A stretch of DNA of 36,942 nt. Origin: Clostridium sp. Cult1 (GTDB taxonomy: Bacteria > Bacillota > Clostridia > Tissierellales > Tepidimicrobiaceae). A program made the translations under genes and the position numbers. Within the stretch, counting starts at the first letter, position 1. Every line of letters starts with the position of its first letter. The notes below the pieces were generated by a model. It was not told where the DNA came from. It saw nothing but the letters and a program-made list of their open reading frames with translations, and did not search any database. This document shows positions 32,501-36,942 of this stretch, piece by piece. Location of the stretch: positions 397,574 through 434,515 of the forward strand of contig NZ_PPXW01000001.1 of NCBI RefSeq assembly GCF_021655095.1, in the 5' to 3' direction.

Positions 32501-33829
32501 TGCCTCATTTAAAAGTATGCTATCTATAACACCATTCTTTATTCTCATACACTTCATATCCTGACCGCCAATGTCTAGGATAAAATCTACCTTAGGTTGG
32601 AAAAAAAGAGCCGCCTTATAATGGGCCATAGTTTCTACTTCTCCTATATCTATACCTAATGCAGCTTTAATAAATTCTTCTCCATAACCAGTAACAGTAG
32701 AGTAGGTAATCCTCTCTCCTTCTGGAAGTTTATCATATATCTCTTTTAAAATTTCAATGGTTAAATCTAAGGGTTTCCCTCTATTGTTTCCATAGTATGA
32801 GTAAAGGATATTGTTATCTTCATCAATAAGAATAGCTTTAGTTGTAGTAGAACCAGCATCAATGCCAAGATAGCATTTACCACTGTGGGTATCAATATCC
32901 TTATACTTCATTTTATGAGTTATGTGTTCTTCCCTAAATTCCTTTAATTCCTTTTCATCTATAAATAAGGGTCTTAAATTTCTAATCTCTGATTCTATAG
33001 GTTCTTTTGAATATAAAGATCTATTTTTCAGTTCCTCAAAACTTATAGTTTTCTCTTCCTTAGAAGCAACGGCTGCTCCTATAGCAACAAACAGTTGGGA
33101 ATTATCCGGAAAAATTATTTCATCTTCAGATAATTTCAATGTTTCTATATACCTTTTCCTTAATTCAGATAAAAAATGTAATGGTCCTCCTAAAAAAGCA
33201 ACCTTTCCTTTGATAGGTCTGCCACAGGCAAGATTAGATATGGTTTGATTAACTACAGATTGAAATACAGAAGCTGCTATATCTTCTTTAGATACTCCTT
33301 GATTGATCAATGCTTGAATATCAGTTTTTGCAAATACTCCACATCTAGAAGCAATAGAATATATATTATCATGATTCTTTGCCAATTCATTTAATCCTTC
33401 TGCATCAGTTTCAATTAAAGATGCCATCTGGTCTATAAAAGCCCCAGTACCACCAGCACAGATGCTATTCATCCTCTGTTCTACATTTCCATCTAGATAG
33501 GTAATCTTTGCATCTTCTCCACCTAGTTCAATGGCTACATCCGTTTCTGAAATGAATTTTCTAATTCCAGTAGTAGAAGCAACCACTTCTTGAATAAAAG
33601 GGATGTTTAACCATTTATGAACAGAAAGCCCACCTGAACCTGTTACCATAATAGTCACAATTTCATTTTTAAATCTTTTATAAGCATCTAATATAACATT
33701 TTTTACACTGTTCCTCACATCAGAATAATGTCTTCTATAGGTACTATATACAATATCATAAGATGAGTTTAGTACCACTAATTTAACAGTAGTAGAACCC
33801 ACATCTAAACCTAAACGTAAATTTATCAT
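29564..33829 (-). CDS. Giant 2-hydroxyacyl-CoA dehydratase activase-like protein (two BadF/HgdC domains plus DUF2229)
   Basis: A 1421-residue protein. Two ASKHA ATPase (BadF/BcrA/HgdC) domains lie at about 1-260 and 320-575: phosphate-1 loops G-L-D-V-G-S-T-T and G-I-D-A-G-S-T-T, and G-G-P-L-H/G-G-T-F-Y-G-D blocks. Each keeps the activase cysteine pair: C124 (SICAGGTG) with C163 (SRCGVFA), and C444/C448 (EACSSGCGS) with C483 (SRCTVF). A zinc/iron-like knot C605, C608, C612, C631 follows, then the DUF2229 region (about 670-900) and a C-terminal part (about 1000-1400) resembling a dehydratase component. HgdC is a homodimer sharing one [4Fe-4S]; the two halves here could form an internal pseudo-dimer. 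The role would be ATP-driven low-potential electron delivery. No dehydratase genes are adjacent, so the target is unknown. Start is ATG 33829 behind GGGGGT. Confidence 0.88.
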   Translation of the reverse strand: MINLRLGLDVGSTTVKLVVLNSSYDIVYSTYRRHYSDVRNSVKNVILDAYKRFKNEIVTIMVTGSGGLSVHKWLNIPFIQEVVASTTGIRKFISETDVAIELGGEDAKITYLDGNVEQRMNSICAGGTGAFIDQMASLIETDAEGLNELAKNHDNIYSIASRCGVFAKTDIQALINQGVSKEDIAASVFQSVVNQTISNLACGRPIKGKVAFLGGPLHFLSELRKRYIETLKLSEDEIIFPDNSQLFVAIGAAVASKEEKTISFEELKNRSLYSKEPIESEIRNLRPLFIDEKELKEFREEHITHKMKYKDIDTHSGKCYLGIDAGSTTTKAILIDEDNNILYSYYGNNRGKPLDLTIEILKEIYDKLPEGERITYSTVTGYGEEFIKAALGIDIGEVETMAHYKAALFFQPKVDFILDIGGQDMKCMRIKNGVIDSILLNEACSSGCGSFLETFAHSLNMSVEDFLNEGLLAKNPVDLGSRCTVFMNSKVKQAQKEGATVGDIAAGLSYSVIKNAIQKVIKVRDPRELGENIVVQGGTFYGDAILRSFELVSSRKVVRPDIPGLMGALGAALIAKERFEEGIESNILLKDELDSFTYKTKRANCGRCGNNCSLTINIFSDGKRYITGNRCEKGAGIEKGTKKIPNLYEYKYNRTFDYESLPKEEARRGTVGIPRVLNMYENYPFWHTFFTDLGFRVVLSTESNREVYEKGISSIPSETACYPAKISHGHIMDLISKNIDFIFYPAVFYEHKEDKEVDNHVNCPVVIGYSEVIKHNVDEVMHEDILFLNPFISFDDKGGLKKRLRDELKDFDIPYREIRQAVDKAWNELMAYKKDIEKKGEETLKIMEEEGLKGIVLAGRPYHIDPEINHGIPELITSLGMAVLTEDSVSHLAKTERPLRVLDQWVYHSRLYRAASFVATQENLELIQLNSFGCGLDAVTTDQVEEILHGHEKIYTVLKIDEVSNLGAAKIRVRSLYAALEERAKSGFTIQDKYKPIEKIPFTKEMREKHTILAPQMAPIHFKILQEALNSCGYNIEFLPAMDLKAIDEGLKYVNNDACYPSIITVGQYIAALKSGKYDLNNVSLLMSQTGGVCRASNYIGFIRKALKDAGFGHIPVIAVSAQGIETNPGFTYSLEMGRKGVMAVLYGDLIMRLLYRVRPYEKIKGSANLLAEHWIEKCSQAVKTGDKEEYVKNIYQMVRDFDELEIDESLVKPKVGVVGEILVKYHPMANNNLVGLLESEGAEVVVPDLTDFLLYSGYNATYKYKYLSKGLLPKIGSDIAIKYIEYYRKPVREALKKSNRFHEPLTVEELVKEAERLVSIGNQYGEGWLLTAEMLELIQTGAENIVCTQPFGCLPNHITGKGVIKAIRGIYPQANIVAIDYDPGASEVNQLNRIKLMLSTAHDNVEEKKEYNTKAYNMES

Positions 33830-33916
33830 ATCTTCGCAGTTAACTGCTTTACCCCCTTGTCTTTATAATGCATAGCAGCAACAATCTTATCTACATAATG
33901 TAATTAGATTAAATGA

Positions 33917-33945
33917 ATTATAGCATAGTTGATTATTAATTACAA
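33917..33945 (-). promoter_or_regulatory. Promoter of the activase gene
   Basis: On the minus strand TTGTAA (33945-33940), a 17-bp spacer and TATAAT (33922-33917). Transcription would start near 33910, leaving a leader of about 80 nt in which I see no recognisable riboswitch. Confidence 0.65.
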
Positions 33946-34063
33946 ATATTGTTAATCCCTTAATTTTTAGCATATCCTTCAAAAACCTTATTACTTTTAT
34001 TATTGATAATCATTAGGTCCATTATCTATCCTTTAAGTATATTATACTACATATTTCTTTTAG

Positions 34064-34092
34064 TTGGAGAATAAGTAAACTTCATGTATAAT
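34064..34092 (+). promoter_or_regulatory. Promoter of the CPBP protease gene
   Basis: TTGGAG (34064-34069), 17-bp spacer, TATAAT (34087-34092), followed 15 bp later by an AAAGGAG ribosome binding site, so the leader is very short. Confidence 0.6.
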
Positions 34093-34120
34093 AATATTAT
34101 AAGACTTAAAGGAGATGCTT

Positions 34121-34978
34121 ATGGAAAGTAAAGTATTAAGACAGGAACGTAAAATATATAAAGTAAATCTTTTCTACATGTGTGTGATTATATGGTCTAT
34201 AGTGGTACAATTTTTACCTATACCTTTTAATGCATATCAATATGTAGCTTTTTTAGTACCCATTAGTATATATTTATTCATCAATAGAAAATATGCAGAA
34301 AGAATTTTAAGGCCTAATATATTGGATTTTAAAAGTACTATTATCATCTTTGCTATCTGGTTTTGCACCTTACCAATTATGGTATCAATTGTCACTTTAT
34401 ATACTAAATTATTCGGAGATACATTAGCAGATATTATAGCCAATGATTCCCATGATACTTTTATAGGAAACCTTTTATTTACTGCTGTAACTCCAGCCAT
34501 ATTTGAAGAAATGCTTATGAGGGGTATTATATTAGATGGATATAGGAATAAGAGTAATTTTGTTGCAGCATTGATGAATGGCTTGTTATTTGGAATGCTT
34601 CATCTAAACTCCTTCCAGTTTTTCTATACTTTTATAGCAGGTTTTATAGCCAGTTATTTAGTATTTGCTACAAACTCCATATTTGCAGGAATGATAATCC
34701 ATTTTATAAATAATGGTTTCCCCATATTTTTGAACTATTTGTATCCATCAGACCCTAATGTAGGATATGCATCTAGTCCAAGTTTTATCAATTGTTTTGT
34801 ATCATTAACATTTTCGGTAATTACCATATATATGCTTGTACGATTGTTAGCTAAAGTAAATGGCATAAATCTTAAAAAGGGAAAAAACATATCCGACGAA
34901 AAGATTTTTAATACACCTTTAATAATAAGCATTGTATTATTTATATTGTTTAGCATACTTTTAATAGCTCTATTATGA
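34121..34978 (+). CDS. CPBP-family intramembrane metalloprotease (CAAX/Abi type)
   Basis: A 285-residue protein with about eight hydrophobic segments. The glutamic intramembrane protease motifs are present in order: F-E-E-M-L-M-R-G (EExxxR), then F-G-M-L-H-L-N (FxxxH) about 35 residues later, and H-F-I-N-N-G. Family members process prenylated peptides, bacteriocin-related peptides or membrane proteins; no bacteriocin genes are adjacent. Start is ATG 34121, seven bases after AAAGGAG; the ATG at 34115 overlaps that site. Monocistronic with its own promoter and terminator. Confidence 0.9.
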   Translation: MESKVLRQERKIYKVNLFYMCVIIWSIVVQFLPIPFNAYQYVAFLVPISIYLFINRKYAERILRPNILDFKSTIIIFAIWFCTLPIMVSIVTLYTKLFGDTLADIIANDSHDTFIGNLLFTAVTPAIFEEMLMRGIILDGYRNKSNFVAALMNGLLFGMLHLNSFQFFYTFIAGFIASYLVFATNSIFAGMIIHFINNGFPIFLNYLYPSDPNVGYASSPSFINCFVSLTFSVITIYMLVRLLAKVNGINLKKGKNISDEKIFNTPLIISIVLFILFSILLIALL

Positions 34979-34980
34979 AT

Positions 34981-35010
34981 AAAACTCCCAACTAGGGAGT
35001 TTTGTTTTTA
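34981..35010 (+). terminator. Terminator of the CPBP protease gene
   Basis: AAAACTCCC (34981-34989) pairs perfectly with GGGAGTTTT (34995-35003) around a 5-nt loop, followed by GTTTTTA. It begins two bases after the stop codon. Confidence 0.85.
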
Positions 35011-35021
35011 AAATTATCCCC

Positions 35022-35050
35022 TTTACAAAATTACTTTAACCAGCTATAAT
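35022..35050 (+). promoter_or_regulatory. Promoter of the ferredoxin/flavin reductase fusion gene
   Basis: TTTACA (35022-35027), 17-bp spacer, TATAAT (35045-35050). Transcription would begin near 35057. Confidence 0.75.
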
Positions 35051-35070
35051 ATCCATATACCCCCCAGTAG

Positions 35071-35086
35071 TATGATATTAATCATA
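35071..35086 (+). promoter_or_regulatory. Inverted repeat, possible CRP/FNR-type operator
   Basis: TATGAT (35071-35076) and ATCATA (35081-35086) are exact inverted repeats with a 4-bp centre, similar to the TTGAT-N4-ATCAA FNR/CRP pattern. The site is downstream of the transcription start and runs up to the AGGAGG ribosome binding site, where a bound protein would repress. No regulator gene is in the window; chance occurrence in AT-rich DNA is possible. Confidence 0.35.
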
Positions 35087-35098
35087 AGGAGGTTCTAA

Positions 35099-36583
35099 AT
35101 GGATAATTATTATATTAAAACTAATCGAACTTTCACTAATATTAGAAAGCACGCTTGGATATTTACAGTGTTAGTGGCTATTGGAGGCTTATGGGAACCA
35201 AAATTAGGATTACTGGTAATTTTAATTATGCTTGGTTTAACTACTACTTCCTTCTTTACTGGTAGGTATTGGTGTGGAAATTTTTGTCCCCACGGCTCCT
35301 TGTTCGATAGGATAACCATGCCTATAAGTTTAAATAAAAAAATACCTAAATTTTTGAAGTCCAAATTCATAGTTGTAGGATTTTTTATATTCTTTATGTA
35401 CAATTTTTCTAGAAAAATAATTAAAGTATCAAATTTTTGGGGAACCTATGGTTTTTTTGATAAACTAGGCTTCGTATTTGTTACTACTTATTTAATGGTT
35501 TTAGTAACAGGTGGATTATTTGCTATACTAGTTAATCCCAGAACCTGGTGCCAATTTTGTCCTATGGGTACTATACAGAAACTATCTCATGCACTAGGTA
35601 GATCCGTTGGAGTGGCTAATAAAACTGAAAAAAAGGTTACCATAGAAAGTTTAGACAAATGCCATAGCTGTGGAAAATGTTCTAGAGTTTGCCCTTTTCA
35701 ATTAACTCCTTATTTAGAGTTTTCAGCCAATAATCAATTTGAAGATATTAATTGTATTAAATGTGCTACATGTATTGAAAACTGTCCAGCAAATATTTTA
35801 TCTTTAAAAACAAAAGAAGAGGCATGGGAACTAAAGGAAATAGTTTCTACTAAAGGTTATGAAAATAGGCAAAGAATAGAAGCAAAAATTATAGATATTA
35901 AAGATTTAGCTACAGATGTGAAAGAGTTTACTTTCTCCTTTATATCTCCTGAAAAGGTAGATTACAAAGCAGGACAATTTATTTTAATAAAAATCCAAGA
36001 TGAACCTAAAACCTTTAGAGCTTATTCCATCTCTTCTTTTAACGAAGATAATACTAAACTAAGTATCATAATTAAAAAGGTGGAAAAAGGATATGGAACT
36101 AATATAATATTTAATGATCTTAAAGTGGGAGATATAGTTGAATTAGAAGGCCCAATGGGTGATGAATTAATAGTGGATAATTCTGCTGAAAAAATATTAT
36201 TCATTGGAAACGGAATAGGGATTACCCCCTTTATCGGTCTAACTAAGGATGTGTTAACAAATAATCCTAGGGTAAAAGATATAAAACTTTTGGATGGTCA
36301 AAGATATGAAAATGAATTTTTATACAGGGATTATTTTGAATCTCTAGATAAAGAAGAAGATAATTTTGAATATATTCCTATGGTTTCCCGGGATAAAAAT
36401 ACCTCTATAAGGAAAGGCTATGTCACTCATGCCTTAAAAGACATGGACTTGAAAGGATATAAAGTTTATATTTGTGGTTCCAAAAATATGGTTATAGATA
36501 GCTACAATATTTTATTAAAAAAAGGAGTTAAAGAAGAAGATATATTCTATGAAAGCGAAGAAAAAATCTCAATAAATAATTAG
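35099..36583 (+). CDS. Membrane NapH-like/diferredoxin protein fused to a ferredoxin-NAD(P) reductase domain
   Basis: A 494-residue fusion. Residues 1-145 hold about four membrane segments and the NapH/RdxA-like sites W-C-G-N-F-C-P-H (C59, C63) and W-C-Q-F-C-P-M-G (C151, C154). Two 4Fe-4S ferredoxin motifs follow: C188, C191, C194, C198 and C219, C222, C225, C229, each ending in CP. From about 258 there is an FNR-type flavin reductase: R-A-Y-S-I-S at 307-312 for FAD, G-N-G-I-G-I-T-P at 370-377 for NAD(P), and Y-I-C-G-S near 457. Electrons could pass between NAD(P)H, FAD and Fe-S clusters at the membrane; the final acceptor is unknown. Start is ATG 35099 behind AAGGAGG. Monocistronic. Each part is clear; the joined function is inference. 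Confidence 0.88.
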   Translation: MDNYYIKTNRTFTNIRKHAWIFTVLVAIGGLWEPKLGLLVILIMLGLTTTSFFTGRYWCGNFCPHGSLFDRITMPISLNKKIPKFLKSKFIVVGFFIFFMYNFSRKIIKVSNFWGTYGFFDKLGFVFVTTYLMVLVTGGLFAILVNPRTWCQFCPMGTIQKLSHALGRSVGVANKTEKKVTIESLDKCHSCGKCSRVCPFQLTPYLEFSANNQFEDINCIKCATCIENCPANILSLKTKEEAWELKEIVSTKGYENRQRIEAKIIDIKDLATDVKEFTFSFISPEKVDYKAGQFILIKIQDEPKTFRAYSISSFNEDNTKLSIIIKKVEKGYGTNIIFNDLKVGDIVELEGPMGDELIVDNSAEKILFIGNGIGITPFIGLTKDVLTNNPRVKDIKLLDGQRYENEFLYRDYFESLDKEEDNFEYIPMVSRDKNTSIRKGYVTHALKDMDLKGYKVYICGSKNMVIDSYNILLKKGVKEEDIFYESEEKISINN

Positions 36584-36621
36584 AAAATTTAAAAAGCCCA
36601 AAATGGGCTTTTTAAATTTTC
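36583..36621. terminator. Bidirectional terminator filling the gap between converging genes
   Basis: A perfect 18-bp stem (36583-36600 with 36604-36621) with an AAA loop. It begins at the last base of one stop codon and ends one base before the stop of the converging LysM gene. A-tracts on one side and T-tracts on the other make it work in both directions. Confidence 0.85.
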
Positions 36622-36942
36622 TTAGAAGCAAAATACAACACATCTTCTAGGAATACATATTACCTGACCTATTTGTAAGTTATTTGGATCTATTCCTGGA
36701 TTTGCATTTATAATCTCTTGAACTGGTACATTAAATCGTTGAGCAATTGTAAACAATGTATCTCCCGGTCTTATTGTGTAATAAAATCCATTTGGACATG
36801 GTGGTAACGGAGGTATTGGTGCTGCTTGTGGTATACATATTATTTGACCTATTTGTAGATTGTTTGGATCTATTCCTGGATTTGCATTTATTATTGCTTG
36901 AACCGATACACCAAATCTTTGACTAAGTGCAAACAAGGTATC
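36622..36942 (-). CDS. LysM-repeat protein, 5' end beyond the window
   Basis: The reading frame is open to the window edge, beginning mid-repeat with D-T-L-F-A-L-S-Q-R-F-G, so the true start is further upstream. It shows one incomplete and one complete LysM peptidoglycan-binding repeat (Y-T-I-R-P-G-D-T-L-F-T-I-A-Q-R-F then N-A-N-P-G-I-D-P-N-N-L-Q-I-G-Q), separated by a Pro-rich linker. The repeats recur every 180 bp and are nearly identical at the DNA level. The tail R-R-C-V-V-F-C-F has two cysteines. Likely a cell-surface or spore-coat protein, as in clostridial multi-LysM proteins; localisation is inference. Confidence 0.88.
   Translation of the reverse strand, partial: DTLFALSQRFGVSVQAIINANPGIDPNNLQIGQIICIPQAAPIPPLPPCPNGFYYTIRPGDTLFTIAQRFNVPVQEIINANPGIDPNNLQIGQVICIPRRCVVFCF

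Noticed and set aside
34004-34018. Fur-box-like sequence TGATAATCATTA between the activase and CPBP genes
   Set aside because: The last three positions of the 15-bp pattern do not match, it is far from either promoter core, and AT-rich sequence gives such matches by chance.
36934-36936. TTG as start of the LysM gene
   Set aside because: It falls inside a LysM repeat (D-T-L-F) and the frame continues to the window edge, so the gene is simply truncated here.
1-36942. CRISPR arrays, insertion sequences, prophage genes, tRNA or rRNA genes
   Set aside because: No regularly spaced repeats, transposase or phage proteins, or tRNA/rRNA-like structures were recognised; the many hairpins are explained as terminators or one dispersed repeat.

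Overview
The window is AT-rich DNA with Shine-Dalgarno-rich, mostly short intergenic regions, a T-box leader, a YtrA-type GntR/ABC operon, an ECF transporter S component, BioY/BirA, a LytR-CpsA-Psr wall protein, and oxygen-sensitive Fe-S enzymes (a 2-hydroxyacyl-CoA dehydratase activase and a membrane ferredoxin/flavin reductase). Together these point to an anaerobic low-GC Gram-positive, most likely a member of Clostridia/Tissierellia. I saw no phage genes, insertion sequences, CRISPR arrays, tRNA or rRNA genes. The region reads as ordinary chromosome with good synteny signals.

Layout. 1-1.7 kb: a possible 58-residue protein and rlmD (minus). 1.8-3.2 kb: a perfect sigma-A promoter, a proline-type T-box and an archaeal-type ornithine cyclodeaminase (plus), so proline synthesis from ornithine appears to be controlled by uncharged tRNA-Pro. 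3.3-6.8 kb: M29 aminopeptidase (plus), then ECF S component, bacteriohemerythrin, a PII-like protein and a DUF1538 membrane protein (minus). 7.0-12.2 kb: an uncharacterised TIM-barrel-like protein (plus), then a minus-strand block of DMT transporter, GlnK-like kinase, GlnL-like regulator and AGCS amino-acid symporter. 12.3-15.7 kb (plus): a SufS-like class V PLP enzyme, a DsrE-family sulfur-carrier-like protein whose ribosome binding site is locked in a hairpin overlapping the upstream stop codon, and D-serine dehydratase. 15.7-18.3 kb (minus): GntR/YtrA regulator, ABC ATPase and two ABC-2 permeases. 18.4-21.2 kb: bioY (plus) behind two BirA-like operators, HD-GYP protein and birA (minus). 21.3-25.3 kb: DUF2207 membrane protein (plus), type 2 isopentenyl-diphosphate isomerase and LCP protein (minus). 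25.4-29.4 kb (minus): CPA2-type antiporter with its own PII-like protein, 3-methyladenine glycosylase, DJ-1/PfpI protein, lipoprotein. 29.5-33.8 kb: a 1421-residue double activase. 34-36.9 kb: CPBP protease and a fused NapH-like/ferredoxin/flavin reductase (plus), then the 3' end of a LysM gene (minus), cut by the window edge.

Themes. Two separate small PII-like proteins sit beside two different transporters and share a C-terminal motif, suggesting each senses a ligand for its partner. Genes end in long perfect palindromes that act as terminators, several of which contain the stop codon itself and serve both converging genes. Regulation is unusually readable here: T-box, BirA sites with birA 1.7 kb away, a GntR operator over its own promoter, and a coupling hairpin.
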